Origin: Lepas anatifera
Taxonomy: Eukaryota; Arthropoda; Thecostraca; Lepadidae
Reading direction: 5' to 3'
Assembly (NCBI GenBank): GCA_034440635.1
Contig: JAOTON010001067.1
Location: forward strand, 682,501 to 746,500
DNA: 64,000 nt
Part shown: positions 1 through 11,689 of the stretch, one piece after another
How the letters are laid out: each line of letters starts with the position of its first letter
Numbering within the stretch: position 1 is the first letter of the stretch
Translations under genes and position numbers: made by a program
The notes under the pieces: generated by a model
Database searches by the model: none
What the model was told of the DNA's origin: nothing
The model's input: only the letters and a program-made list of their open reading frames with translations

Positions 1-141
1 ACAGATGAGAGACACTCATGTAAAAAGCGGTAAAAACATCAAAATGTGAGTGATGAGAAAGATGCAGCTGATGATAAAACCGATGGTAAAATTGACGTTA
101 ATAAAAGCTAAACAGTGCGAATATATGCAAGAACATGTTTC

Positions 142-1251
142 CTAAAATCGATAAAAGAGTCGTTGAAGATATCTGCATTTCCCCGCCGCAGAAATGCATT
201 TAACTCCCTCGGTATACGCTGAGGGGAAGCTGTTATTGACGGTGCTGACACGACCGCGGCGCTCAGCGAAAAGAAGCAGCGTGCGAGTTGATCGGGATGG
301 CACATGCAATGGGAATTTTTCAAGCAACTCTGATGACCTAGTTTTGTTCGAAAATATACCTTTAGGAAAGAGCAAGTCGTGTTGCAATCTACGAGAAGAA
401 AGCGAAATGACGCCGAAGTGCTTAAGAAGAGATTCGTAAGAAAGGGAAACGCAATGTCTGGTAACATGATGATTTAGCCAGATGAGAAATTTGTGCTGTA
501 CCCGATCAACCCGCACCATGTGGGAATTGGTACCTGACCAGATACCGCTGCTGTATTCTAACAACAAAGGCCTAATGCTGGCGTAGCATGCAGTCAGAAG
601 AGATTTTTGGTAGAGTTTAGTCCTTTTTTAATTTGTCTGAAATGTCCAAATCAACAGGCCTAGTGCACGGTTTGCCCGACTAACGAGGCTAGAAATGTTA
701 GCAGAGAAAGTGAGTTTGGTGTCTAAAATTGTGCCTAGATCACGAATTTGGTTAACAGCTTCAAGAACAGCGTTATCGATATGGTATGGTATCTGAACAG
801 GTGCGCGTCTGAGGGTCATCGTGAACGATTTGCATTTTATGGGATTTAGAATGAGACCCCACCTAACGGACCACCTCTGCAAACGATCTAGGTCGTGTTG
901 CGGCAGCAGCCCGTCAGCTGGGGCTGTGATTTTACGGTAAATTTTGACCTCATCGGCGTACATAAAACAGGATGACTCAATTTCCAACGGAAGGTCGTTT
1001 ATGAACAGAGAGAAAATCAAAGGAGCGACCAAAGAACCCTCCAAAACACCTGAAGTAACTGGCATCCAGTCCGATGTTTTTCCGTTAACGATGACTCGCT
1101 GACGCCTATTGGAGAGATATGAGACGAACCAGTGAAGAACAGAAGCCTGCATATGATAGGAATTTTTCAATTTATGAATGATTAGTTTATGGTTCACACT
1201 TTGAAAGGTGGCCGAATAATCCGTGTATATGGCGTCCGTCTGATGGCCCAC
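142..1251 (-). pseudogene. Non-LTR retrotransposon reverse transcriptase, 5'-truncated, one in-frame stop
   Basis: A single minus-strand frame is open from 1251 to 142 except for one TAA at 628-630. The first part carries reverse-transcriptase palm motifs: a degenerate YTDYSATFQSVNHK (family norm: DFSKAFDxVxH), SYLSNRRQRVIVNG, PVTSGVLEGSLVAPLIF (norm GVPQGSVLGPLLF), and YADE where the catalytic F/Y-A-D-D is expected. The thumb region follows with RDLGTILDTKLTF. After the stop the frame resumes with RPLLLEYSSGIWSG, the conserved C-terminal segment of jockey/CR1-type polyproteins. The endonuclease and RT fingers are missing on the 5' side. Changes at QG and at the second catalytic Asp, plus the stop, make this copy dead. 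The clade (jockey, CR1 or L2-like) cannot be fixed by eye. Confidence 0.85.
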
Positions 1252-1533
1252 CGATATTGCCTCCCACAGTGAGGCAGTGGGAGGTTAAGTTTCAAAAGCT
1301 CACACTTTGGGCCCGTTCCAGCGCCTCCTTAAACCTGATCTAACCTCCTTAAAGCTTCTTCAACTTCCTCTCGCCTGGTCCAGCGCCTCATTACACTTCC
1401 TCCCAGCTAGTCGAAGGTCGTCTCAAATCTAATCCAACCTCCTCTCACATGAAAGGTGGTTTTTCAGAGCAGGTTAGAGGAGGCTCAATTGTGGTGCACA
1501 AATTTCAATTGAGAAACTAAAATAAGTTTCTCA
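1252..1533. other. Non-coding spacer between two retroelement copies, pyrimidine-rich
   Basis: No coding signal is visible. The stretch contains an inverted pair (cctcccac ... gtgggagg) at 1261-1285. Degenerate repeats of the words taacctcct and agcgcctcctt run from about 1320 to 1460. It may be the 5' part of the neighbouring element or old filler. Confidence 0.4.
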
Positions 1534-3245
1534 ATGCCTGTTTATGCTACCAACGATTTGGAAAAGGTAGCCATTCTCTCTTCGTTTTTCTCTAGTGTGT
1601 GCACCAGGGAACCGGACTCAGATGCACTTCCCACTCTCCAGAGACCTGAGAATGAGCACATTCTGGGCAACATTGACCTCACCCCGGCCATGGTGGAGAA
1701 AAAAACTAAGAGCACTGAAACAGTCTTCATCTGCCGGACCTGACCGACTTCACCCGCGTGTTCTCAGGGAAGCTGCTGCCCCCCTTAGTGTTCCACTGTG
1801 CTCAGTTTTCCGGAAGTCTCTGGCTCTTGGACTCCTACCAGCTGACTGGAAAGTCGCCGAGGTGGTACCTATCTACCAGAAGGGGAAAAGGAACAGCCCA
1901 TCCAACTATAGGCCTGTTAGCCTTACTTCGGTTCCCTCCAAGGTACTTGAGTCCATCATAAGGGAGGCCCTGCTGGCCCACCTGACTGACTCTGGATCCC
2001 TGAATGGTGCACAGCATGGCTTTCTCCCTAAGCGATCATGCTCCACACAACTTCTTAGCTGTATGGAGGCCTGGACCAGCATGTTGGAAGAAGGTCGTCC
2101 AGTCGATATCGCATACCTCGATTTTGCTAAGGCCTTTGATTTGGTGCCCCATAAACGCCTCATGGCAAAGCTGAGAGACCTGGGAGTGAGAGGAAACCTC
2201 CTCCTTTGGATTCAGGCCTTCCTCACCAACAGAAAACAAAGGGTGCATGTAAATGGAGCCACCTCGGATTGGGCCCCTGTCACTAGTGGGATCCCACAGG
2301 GGGTCAGTTTTAGGCCCAACCCTTTTCATCATCTTCATAAATGACCTTCCCGACAACTTGCAGTGCGAGGTCCGACTATTTGCAGATGATGCCAAGGTGT
2401 TTGCTGATGTGGGGGATCCTGAGGGTCCGAACAGACTGCAGGATGACCTTCACAAGCTGGAAGCCTGGTCGGAGAAATGGCTCCTGCCATTCAATGTGAC
2501 CAAATGCAGCACCTTCCACCTGGGAACATCGAACACCCGCCAAACCTACTGTATGGGAGTAAACGAGCTGTTTCAGCCTGCGCATGAGAAGGACCTTGGC
2601 GTGCTTGTGGACGAGGATCTGAAGTTCGAAGACACGCTGCCGCAGCAGTCCTAAAGGCCAACAGAATCCTTGGGACCATCAGAAGGTCTTTTCTCCACAT
2701 GGACGATCAGGTGTTGAAGCTTTTGTAAAAGGCTTTAGTAAGACCCCACCTCGAATATGCCAATGTAGTATGGGGATCATTCAATAAGGCCGATCAAGCT
2801 CTGGTCGAGAGAGTTCAGCGTAGGGCAACAAGACTAGTGCCATCTCTACGAGCCCTCGACTATGAACAACGCCTCCGCAGGCTGAATCTCCCATCCCTTT
2901 GGTATCGACGCAAAGGGGGACATGATCCTCATGTATAAGCTCATGTACGGACAGCTGGGGTTTTCGAAGTACGAGTTCTTCCAAGATCCTCCCGTCGGCA
3001 CCACAAGAGGGCACCGATTTAAGGTGGGAAAGCCTCGGGCAATTTCAAGAGTAAGGAGAAACCACTTCGCCGTTCGCACAGTGTCCGAATGGAACATCGA
3101 TAAGCACAGGTGTGAACTCTTGTTCAGATTCCCGACATGATCCTAGTACTAGTACCTGTACCGAGCTCGATGAGAACGGGCAAGACAGGCGCCCCTCTGC
3201 GCCTTATAAAGACCCGATCAACTAAGGTAACTAAGGTAAGGTAAG
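1534..3245 (+). pseudogene. Non-LTR retrotransposon RT and C-terminal domain, multiply frameshifted
   Basis: RT segments lie in several frames. At 1595-2344 is the fingers/palm part, with SAGPDRLHPRVLR, NYRPVSLTSVPSKVLE, QHGFLPKRSCSTQL, YLDFAKAFDLVPH and PVTSGIPQG. The frame then shifts near 2300 and continues at about 2300-2654 with GSVLGPTLFIIFINDLP, the catalytic motif LFADDAKVF, and KDLGVLVDEDLKF. After the stop at 2652, the C-terminal module (KANRILGTIRRSF, LVRPHLEYANVVWG, RVQRRATRLVPSLRALDYEQRLRRLNLPSL) is read in further frames, with stops near 2728 and 2937. It continues at 2922-3140. Short aaggt/taagg repeats at about 3220-3245 look like the 3' tail typical of CR1/L2-like elements. 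Order and motifs are clear; the element is inactive and lacks the endonuclease. Confidence 0.88.
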
Positions 3246-3860
3246 TTCTTTTACAGGAGAAGTGGCGTTTGTGGGCAGTGAAAGGTTTCGATTCCATTGT
3301 TTCTCTGAATACCACTTTCACTAAAATACATAAAATGAGCATCAGAGGCCTTAATCAAATTTGATTAGTTTCTTAGCTTCGCCACGCCCGCCATATTGGT
3401 GCAGATCAAGCAAAATCAGCTGATATCTGCTCCCAAATCGTTCCAGCAGACACCCGTTTTTGTACCTGCTCTGACTTCATCTAAGCTACTCTCATCTTTT
3501 TTCTTAAGAGGTGCTGGAACAAGCCCTTTGTCAGCTCTTTCAAACTTAGGCATTGCAATTTTAAATACATAATTTTGCAGCAAAGTGTATTGAGACAGCA
3601 AACATGAAACTATACAGGGAACCCATACTACAACTTACAACTCATAACTCATATGCCACATTCCTCAACATGTTTGAGGCAGAACAAGTGAGGACAGAAC
3701 CCTAGATAGGCTGACACTGACAAAGTGTTATATGGAGTCTATGGAGGGTAAAAATTAAATTTAAGGTGCCTGTCACCAATAAAATCCAAGTATCTCTACT
3801 GAGTCCTCTGGCAATACTGATAAGAGCTTAATTTTGGTTACTGGGGCAAATATTTCTTTT
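3246..3860. other. Non-coding AT-rich stretch
   Basis: No gene is recognised. The stretch from about 3687 to 3828 recurs in inverted orientation at about 8663-8792 (see that repeat). Confidence 0.4.
3687..3828 (+). repeat. Left arm of ~140-bp inverted repeat (partner 8663-8792)
   Basis: The words aggacagaaccctagatagg, gacaaagtgttatatg, atggagggtaaaaatt and agtatctctactgagtcctc recur as their reverse complement at 8663-8792, so the two stretches are copies of one repeat in opposite orientation. Between them lies the ~3 kb retrotransposon at 4801-8000. Confidence 0.75.
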
Positions 3861-3966
3861 CACCTGGGCCCCATTTCATAAAAATTTTAGAAATTTGGTG
3901 TATTTTACACCATTTTCACCTGCAACGTTACACCATACTCAAATCATGTTTCACAAAGAGCGGTGA

Positions 3967-4449
3967 CATTCATGCGAAAGCGGCGTAGACATCAAATACA
4001 GCGTGAATTACGCCCAGGATGTTGCGTCCCAATCTGCCAACCACACATTGAAGGGTGATAGCACCCCATCTCAGGCTTCTCACCTGATGACAACTGAGCC
4101 TGTTGCCTCTGCTGAGGTTGGGACTGATGCGGGAGGTGAAGTGGCCAGGGGCCACTCCAGCACTGAACCTCATGCCGCACATTCAGAGGCTGGCCATGAC
4201 ATCATGAACCAGGGAAATGGTGCTAGTTCGTGGACAGGTGGGAGCTGTAGCTCTTCAGGAGCAGACCCTACCCTTGGGTCCCCAAGTATGCCCCCTCTCG
4301 AACTTGCATCTCTCACACAACCTGTCACCGAACTTGTGAGTGTGGGGCCGCCCCTCCACATGCCTCCTCCGGGCATGGTGATTGGTGAGCCTGCAATTGG
4401 ACGGCCGATGTCACCTCTCACCACAACAGGTACCACTGATGATGTCTAA
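3967..4449 (+). CDS. Unrecognised Ser/Thr/Pro/Gly-rich open frame
   Basis: The frame is open from after a TGA at 3964 to the TAA at 4447-4449, about 160 codons. No ATG lies near the beginning; the first in-frame Met codons are internal, so as a real eukaryotic CDS it would need an upstream exon. The composition is low in hydrophobics and rich in Ser, Thr, Pro, Gly and Ala, with stretches such as SSTEPHAAHSEAGHD and GGSCSSSGADPTLGSPSMPP. No known domain is recognised. It could be the tail of a transcription-factor-like protein, an ORF1-like part of a transposon, or chance. It lies just inside the inverted end at 3861 and about 350 bp upstream of the retrotransposon. Confidence 0.25.
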   Translation, partial: HSCESGVDIKYSVNYAQDVASQSANHTLKGDSTPSQASHLMTTEPVASAEVGTDAGGEVARGHSSTEPHAAHSEAGHDIMNQGNGASSWTGGSCSSSGADPTLGSPSMPPLELASLTQPVTELVSVGPPLHMPPPGMVIGEPAIGRPMSPLTTTGTTDDV

Positions 4450-4800
4450 TCTCCCTGCAGCACACTGCCATGCCCAGTATTGCCAGAAAGAGTTAAATAG
4501 TTACAAAATTGTGATTCAAGGTTTGAATTCAAAGTGAACACCTTTTACTATTATATGCCTCATCTACGCTTTAAGTTGGTGTCAAATCTACGGTCGCTGT
4601 GTGGGACAAGTCTGGAAAATAAATCAACTTCCAATGCTTGGATAGGTAATTTATCTTAGCTGGTCCAACAATAAGGTAACGTTGCTATCTGATTTCTTCC
4701 ACCACACCCTTTTCACCCAGTCCAGCAGGCCTGAGTGTTGGCTAAATAGGTGCTTACCCCATCTATTCAGCTTTAGATAAACCCAAATTGACTACCCTTA

Positions 4801-7800
4801 TTGACCAAAACCAAAATACGGTCGCTACAACATAGTTGCACCAATGCCAGATTTCTCCCAGATTTTGCTTATCATAATAATGACAATGATATAGGGCTAC
4901 CAAATTACACACAAATTCTTGAGGCATGTGATTACCAAACTATAGAAAGATTTAATGAAAACTCCCCTGCGACTGGTGCTTTCCCAATTATTCACATCAA
5001 CATTAGGTCCCTCCCCCAAAAATTTTGATTCCCTCCAGGCATTTGTATCCCAACTAGAGAAACAACCACTTATAATCCTACTCACTGAACTTTGGTTAAG
5101 TACTGAACTGATAGATTCTTACCAACTTCCAGGCTTCAATCTCGAAATCTCATCACCTACAGAATGTAAAGGAAAGGGGGCTGGTATTTTCATAAACAAG
5201 CATATCATTTACAGCAGGAGGTATGACCTGGAGTCCAAATCACTCCAACACCAATCTGTTTTTTTAGAAATTCAGAATGTCTTGCCATTTCATCTCATAA
5301 TTGGCTCAGTGTTTAGATCCCCATCATTTCCTTCAGGTATATTCTTTGATTACCTTGAGTCATCTCTTGATAAAATTTCCAGTGAAGGGAGGGTGTGTGT
5401 CCTGGGAGGTGACTTCAATTTTGACCTACTAAAATGTAAAGATGTTGAAACCACTGCTTATTTCTTGCACTTATTAGCTGCACAGGGGCTTCACCCATGT
5501 ATTTCTGTGCCCACTAGGATTTGTTCTGATTCCCAAACACTCATTGATAACTTTTTTTGCAACGATGTATCCATCATAAAGTCTTCCTCCGTACTAATTG
5601 CAGATTTAAGTGACCATCTTCCAATAACTATCAACCTAATTACCTCATTCAAAATTTTGCACACTGACCAGAAGTCTTCAAACTCATTTGATTTCAGAAA
5701 GCTGGATGCCCTTAAAGAAGGATTACTCCTAAGGCTGGGCAACTACTTCCAAATTAATGATCCCATTTTGGCCGCAAATATTCTCCAAACAGCTCTTATA
5801 GATGAAGTGAAAAAACACTCAATCCAAAACAAAGCTCGACGAAAAGCACCAATTAGACCATGGATATCATATGGTCTCTTGAAATGTGTGAATAAGAAGG
5901 CAGATTTGTACCAAAAATTTGTAAAATCTAAATCTAAATCCGATGAAACAGCATATAAAAGATATAAAAATGTCCTTACAAGTATTATTCGAAATGCTAG
6001 GAAAATCTACTACCAAAGAAAGCTTGAGGAAGATAAAGCTGATCCCAAGAAACCCTGGGACACTCTTTTCACCTTAACTCGGAAAAACAAGACTAAAAAG
6101 GACCTTCCTGAACTTTTCAAATTGGACAACAAAACAGTGGATAATCCCCTAGAAATAGCAAATAACTTCAATACATTTTTTTCTAACTTAGGGACTCGCC
6201 TTGACAACGCCCTCCCGCCGTCCACCTTGGATCCACTAACTTACCTCAACGATGTAAATTACCCCCAATTTGACTTCCGCCCAGTAGACAACCAAACTGT
6301 CCAACAAATAATTTTGTCGCTTGGGAAAAAGGGTGGTGGCTATGATGGAGTCAGCTCCAAAATTTTGAAACTTTTATGCCCCACAATATCTTTTCATCTA
6401 ACCCATCTTTTTAATCTTTGTTTGGCCCAGGGAATCTTCCCGGATGAACTAAAAATTGCATTAGTGGTTCCAATTCACAAATCCGGGGACAGATCAACTT
6501 TTGACAATTATCGCCCAATATCGATTCTCCCAGTCATTTCGAAGGTTCTTGAGAAAATTGTTCACTACCAAATAACCGAATTTCTGACTGCTAACGATGC
6601 TTTTTTCAAAAACCAGTTCGGCTTCCAAAAAACAAAAGTACATTTATGCCTATTGCCCTACTTTATGATGACATTACTTCTGCCATGGTCTCCAAAAAAA
6701 CATCAGCTGCCATTTATTTAGATTTCAGCAAGGCATTCGATACTGTTAACCACCAAATTCTGCTTTCCAAATTAAGATGTTACGGCATCCGTGGAACCTC
6801 TTTAAATTTCTTCCGGACTTACCTTGAAAATCGTACTCAATATGTTAAATGTAATGGAATTATTTCAAGCTCCCCTAGGCAACTCCCTATGGGAGTACCG
6901 CAGGGAAGTGTGCTTGGCCCGCTCCTATTTCTACTATATGTCAATGATATGCACAGGAGCTCTAATATACCAAAATTCTATCTTTTCGCTGATGATACGG
7001 CCCTCTTCTTTACCGCCGAAAATGAAATCTCTCTCCAAAGAATCATTAACAATAGCCTGACCGAAATCAAGAGCTGGCTCTGCTGTAATCGGCTGTCCCT
7101 AAACGTCAAAAAGTCAAATTACCAACTATTTTCCCCCACCCCAAAACCTGACCTCGCTCTCACCGTTGATGGCAACTACCTTCAGCGTAAATTTTCTACA
7201 AAATATCTTGGAATCACTATAAATGAGGATCTAAGGTGGACGGATCACATTAGAAATGTAGAAAACACAATCGCGCGGAACATAGGACTGATAAGAAGAT
7301 CTCAACATATTCTAAACCCAGGTCATACCCTCTTGCTGTATAATTCTTTCATCTTGCCCTTCATTCGATATTGCCTTCCCATTTTTGGAAGTACGTTCGA
7401 TTACAAACTAAACAAGCTAACAGTGCTCCAAAAGAAAATAATTCGCATGATAGATCAAGCCGACCTCCTGGCTCACACAAGTCCCCTATTTAAAAATACA
7501 AAATTTTAAAATTAAAAGATCTAGTACAAGTCTCACAATTAGAAATTCTTCATAAACTTGCTCAAAATTCACTTCCCGCAGCATTGTCAGAAAGGCTGAC
7601 TTGGACCCACATGGATCAATCAAGGCACAGTACCAGAAACGCCCAACATTTTGTAGTCCCATACGCCCAGACAATGTACCGAAAATTCTCCTTTTTTGTA
7701 TCAGCCCCTAAGGCATGGAACAAAATTATAGCTAGTAATATTAGAGACCTGGCAGACGTGCCACTAAGTAAGAGCTTCTTTAAAACTCTGGTAACCAAAC

Positions 7801-8000
7801 TGCACGTAGATAACTATTGAATATGATCTCAAGCTCAAACAGTTATCGTTAGGATAGGAATATTACCGTTAGAGCAGATTATAAAAGCAGTCCATCTGTT
7901 CAATTCCTTGTGCCCTTTTAGTACCGTATTGCGATTTTTTTCAAGTAACATGTTGTGAATTTAAAATAAAAACCGGCGGTTTAATATATATAATTTAAGG
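4801..8000 (+). pseudogene. Non-LTR retrotransposon, APE endonuclease plus reverse transcriptase, three or more frameshifts
   Basis: The polyprotein can be followed almost end to end. The endonuclease starts in the 4801 frame (INIRSLPQ), shifts near 5020 and continues in the 4955 frame with LLTELWLS, GGDFNFDLL and SDHLPITINL, the Mg-binding and His/Asp motifs of APE-type endonucleases. A linker and RT follow: GYDGVSSKILK, VVPIHKSGDRSTFDNYRPIS, NQFGFQK. A shift near 6640 leads into the 6646 frame, with IYLDFSKAFDTVNH, MGVPQGSVLGPLLFLLYVND, the catalytic FADDTALF, and KYLGITINEDLRWTDHI. After the stop at 7509, the C-terminal tail (SAPKAWNKIIASNIRD) resumes at 7584-7820. The 3' UTR holds AATAAA near 7964. 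The pol order EN-RT and the tail fit the CR1/L2/jockey group; the exact clade is not assigned. Catalytic residues look intact, so decay is mainly by indels. Confidence 0.92.
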
Positions 8001-9352
8001 CATCTGTAGGTGTTGATACAGGCCGTCCTCCGGCACCTCTCATGCCCTTTCCTATTTCCCCCAAATAAACCGCAAAGTCTACTAATTTTCAATTTCTCTA
8101 CTAACACCTCACCAGCAAACTGCGCCCTCTCCTTCCCCTAAGCGCCCTCTCATCCGCAGGAGAAGCAAAAATTTAAAAAAAAAAAGAAAAAAAATCCAGA
8201 ATGGAATTACCTCTTTCAAATATGGCATATAACTGCTTTATTAACATTAAAAAAGGCATTTATATTTTCAATAAATAGGTTGAATGAAAATTATCATACT
8301 TATTTGCTCTTATTCAAATTTTAAGTTTCTAATGCACTTTTACAAATACTGCAGAGGAAGATGGACTAACAGCTGAGCTGACACAAAAATATGACATATT
8401 TGTTTCTGGGAGTACCCCATTTTTTAGGTAGTTACAAGGGGGGTAGTTACTGTCAAGAAGGCCCTAAAAAGGTTATTGTATTGTTGTGCGAGTGTGGTTC
8501 AGTGGAATTTGAGGTAAATTGTGTTTACTCATCATGAGTGAACGATGAAAGGTCTGTGAACCTTATAACTTCGTGAAACTGGGAAAGGAATAGTGAGTAA
8601 ACATCTTTGAAGAATAACTAGATCAAGATCCCGGTACTTAGGTACCTAGGTATATCATCACTTTTGCCAGAGGACTCAGTAGAGATACTTGGATTTTGTC
8701 AGTGACAGGCACCTTAAATTGAATTTTTACCCTCCATAGACTTCATATAACACTTTGTCAGTGTCAGCCTATCTAGGGCTCTGTCCTCACTAGACTGTAA
8801 AATAACAAAAATGGCAGAAAGTCGAAGTAAAAATCAATGTAGATGCTTTCCTGTGTATTTGCATCAATAGCTATCATTATTTTTGGCATACCAAATGGCC
8901 ATAGAACTCTACATATCAGCTCAATTTGGCATGTGCAACTTGCACTTCATACCTGTGCTAGGAAGAACTTGCACACCTTTTTTATTTAAGTTTATTTTAT
9001 ATTCATTATTCTTTTTAACCTTCACTACACTACCTAATTTTACCTCAGATTCAGAATTTCATAAGAAACTATATATTTTCAATGTTTTGCTTCATTGTCT
9101 GATAAATGTTATGCTGCTATATCTTGCATAGCTTTTCAGAAGTGTTTTACATATTCAACATACATTTTGTCTGCTATATGAAATAATATTGGCAATATTC
9201 TATTCTGCATTCCAGTACAGCGTAGTTTACAGGAGGGTAACTTTGCAAGTGGTTGTATTTTACTCTGCATTTTTGTGAAACAAGATTGTGGTGTATTATT
9301 CACTTTCTACTCTGCATTATGCTACTTCTACGCTATAAGCATAGGGTACACA
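8001..9352. other. Non-coding, AT-rich stretch between retroelement and inverted end
   Basis: No coding signal. Contains a poly-A rich patch near 8165-8200 and the inverted copy at 8663-8792. Confidence 0.4.
8663..8792 (-). repeat. Right arm of ~140-bp inverted repeat (partner 3687-3828)
   Basis: This is the reverse complement of the stretch at 3687-3828, with scattered substitutions. It runs through gaggactcagtagagatact and cctatctagggctctgtcct. Confidence 0.75.
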
Positions 9353-9372
9353 TTTTATGAAATGGGGCCCAG

Positions 9373-10340
9373 GTCATCAAATTTCATTCTATAGGTACTG
9401 TAGGAAAGCCACTAAAAAGCAATAATCACAATTGCTTTCCTTTTTCTTCTTGGTACTTCTGTATCTCACCTCAACTCAGTGTATCAGTACTGCCCCAGGT
9501 ATCCGTTCCTGCCCAAAAGGTCTCCTTACCTGCCCTAAAGATGGGCAAAAGCTGCCCCAAACTGGAGGTTTACCCTGTGGCTGCCCCAAAGAGAGCTCAT
9601 CAAAACAGAACCGTGGTCACTTTCTTAAATCCCAAGTTCATTGAAATGGCTAAAACAATTGGTAGTATCATGGTCAAAAGCATAATCACTATGCATTAAA
9701 ATGCCTTATTTTACATCTGAGTATTGATAATGGAATTGACACTTTTTATTTCACAGACCTGTCCGGTCCGTCATGTTCTGAGGACGTTTCTGTGTACAAA
9801 CATTGTATAATGTAGCATGAAATCCGTTCCTAACTCCAGCATTGATCTAAGCATTTTAAGTCGTGAAACTGACTGAAAATGCCAGTAAAAAACATACCAA
9901 TATCTCGGAAACAAATAACTCGCCAACACCACCGTCACTTACCCCTCCCGTGTGTCTCGTCAGTGTCTGACGTAGCAGCGCCAAATGCAAGTGTCTATGC
10001 AAAGTAGAGCTAAGTGTAAAGTAGCCTGAGGGTAATAAGTGATCGTTCTTGTTGAGCTAGTTAAAAATCACGTGACTATTCACATTATTTAGCTTGTGCA
10101 ATCTTTGTACCATGATATAAGCATTGCTTTCGTCTTCAATGCGCAGTCTGTAGCTGCTACTCTAATTTTACAATAATAGAAATTGTCAGAGGCGTAAGAG
10201 CCGTTTGAAGCGCGCTGCGTGGGGCATAAACTTCCCCGTCGAAGGGGTAAAACCGGGGCGGAGCTTGAGGCAAGACTCGTGCAATGATTGGAGGGCTTTG
10301 CCCCTGTTTGGAAAGCTGGCCACCAGAGCGGAACGAGTCC
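9373..10340. other. Non-coding stretch without recognised genes
   Basis: Only weak repeat structure is visible. The word tgcccc(c)aaa recurs several times at about 9490-9600. Nothing here resembles a conserved coding region. Confidence 0.4.
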
Positions 10341-10354
10341 AGTGGCGCACTCAG

Positions 10355-10423
10355 CAGCACAAGGAACGGTGTACTGTTGCACACATAAACGGTTTACCGT
10401 TGCACAAGGAACGGTATACCGTT
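10355..10423. repeat. Short triple repeat of acggt-n-taccgttgc
   Basis: Three successive, nearly palindromic units, acggtgtactgttgc, acggtttaccgttgc and acggtataccgttgc, are separated by caca(agga)-type spacers. They run directly into the 32-bp palindrome. Confidence 0.7.
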
Positions 10424-10455
10424 GCTGTCCCTGGATGTATACATCCAGGGACAGC
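10424..10455. repeat. Perfect 32-bp palindrome
   Basis: The left half GCTGTCCCTGGATGTA is followed immediately by its exact reverse complement, with no spacer. A perfect 16-bp inverted repeat in DNA this degenerate is unexpected. It could be the fused ends of a small transposon or a recent fold-back event. Confidence 0.95.
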
Positions 10456-10479
10456 GGATTCCACTTTTGAGAGGGTGTG

Positions 10480-10645
10480 CAAGGTTTTCGGGAGGGGGTG
10501 CCTTCCTCCCAGGAGGGGGTAGGCGCCTTTGCTATCCAGAGAGGGCACCTTTTCTCTGTGTGTGGGGGGAAGGGGTGGCTTTGGTGTCCAGGGGCTCCTG
10601 TTCTAAACAGAGGGTGCCTACGCTATCCAGTGATGCCTTTAAAGG
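10480..10645 (+). repeat. GC-rich degenerate minisatellite
   Basis: The words ggtgcc, tttgctatccag, aggggg and caccttttct recur in loose tandem array. The same word set reappears at 11690-12200, on the other side of the TTAA element at 10649-11680. The element therefore probably inserted into this minisatellite. Confidence 0.6.
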
Positions 10646-10648
10646 CCT

Positions 10649-11680
10649 TTAACCCGCGCCCCACCGGGGGTCCGGCGCCACCTTCGCCCCACCGGGGGGC
10701 CATCGATGGCCCCCTCTAACTCCGAAAATATGGGCGTTAGCGCAAATCTGCAAAGTGCAATAGAAAGCTCGCGTGAATTCAGTAAGAAATTACTTCGCAT
10801 GTTTTAGTGCTCAGGTCAATGGTTTGACCTCCAGAGGTCAAATTAGGTCAAGATCGGCTATTTTCACTCAAATATGCAATGATTAAGCAAACTGGGCATA
10901 ACTCTTATGTCATTAGAGCTATTGAGGCCTGGTAAAGTACATTTGATAGCAAATTGCCAGTACTTTTTCCGCTATGTGGAACGTAAAGACCTCCCGCCAG
11001 TGGTTTGACCTCCAGAGGTCACCTCGTGACCTAATATGACCTGAGGTCACGAAAGGTCAAAAAGTGACCTTGCCGTATATCAAATGAAAGCCAGTGACAA
11101 GACAAACACGATGGTGTTTGTTTGACCGCTCTAGCTTAATTAGGTCAAAAGTTATTGCCAAAATACTGTTTTTGACCTCTGGTGACCTTGGATGACCTTG
11201 GAAAAGTCAAAGGGCAAATATTACCCCTGGGATCCGTGAAAGGGTGTCCAAAAACGTTATTCTAAGCAGTCTGAGTATTTGCAATCATTTTTGTGGCTTT
11301 TATATCATGAAACAACTTTTCCCTATGCTTTTCCAATGGAAGAGGTCGCCTCGTGACCTGACCTCAGGGCACGAAATCGAAAAATCCCGGATACACACCT
11401 TGTAGACCCTGGAGGGGTTATGAAGTGTAGGAAGTTTCAAATCGATCGACTTTGAAATGTAGCTCTTACAGAGCTCTAAAGGTGAAGTGAGGTGACCTTG
11501 GTTGACCTCGTCTGGTGACCTGACCTTGGGCGACCCGGGGTAAAAATTTCAGGGATGATGGGAAAATGATGCAGTGAGAGGTAGAGCCCTCAACTGCGGT
11601 GCTGCGCTTCGTCGTTTTTCTGCTATCCCGGAAAAACCTTAGGGGGGCATCAATGGCCCCCCCGTTGGGGCGAGGGTTAA
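10649..11680 (+). mobile_element. TTAA-bounded AGGTCA-rich element, family 2, copy 1
   Basis: TTAA at 10649 is followed by cccgcgccccaccgggg. The right end is ggggcgagggTTAA, finishing at 11680. Both ends carry GC-rich hairpins (a ggccatcgatggcc-like core). The interior is packed with tgacct/aggtca words, and the right subterminal region has gtttttctgctatcccgg then gaaaaac. A second copy of almost the same length lies at 21168-22198. TTAA plus CCC ends match the piggyBac superfamily signature, but no transposase is present. Confidence 0.82.
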
Positions 11681-11689
11681 GAGCAATTA

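Larger units (their letters stand above)
3861..9372. mobile_element. Possible large TIR-bounded element (~5.5 kb) containing a retrotransposon
   Basis: CCTGGGCCCCATTTCATAAA starts at 3861, and its reverse complement TTTATGAAATGGGGCCCAGG ends at 9372. Sequence just inside both ends shares further words (tacacca, gtttcacaaa). This suggests terminal inverted repeats of one element, or two copies of a short repeat in inverse orientation. The retroelement at 4801-8000 would be a later insertion. I do not see a transposase, and the target-site duplication is not evident, so the single-element reading is an inference. Confidence 0.3.
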
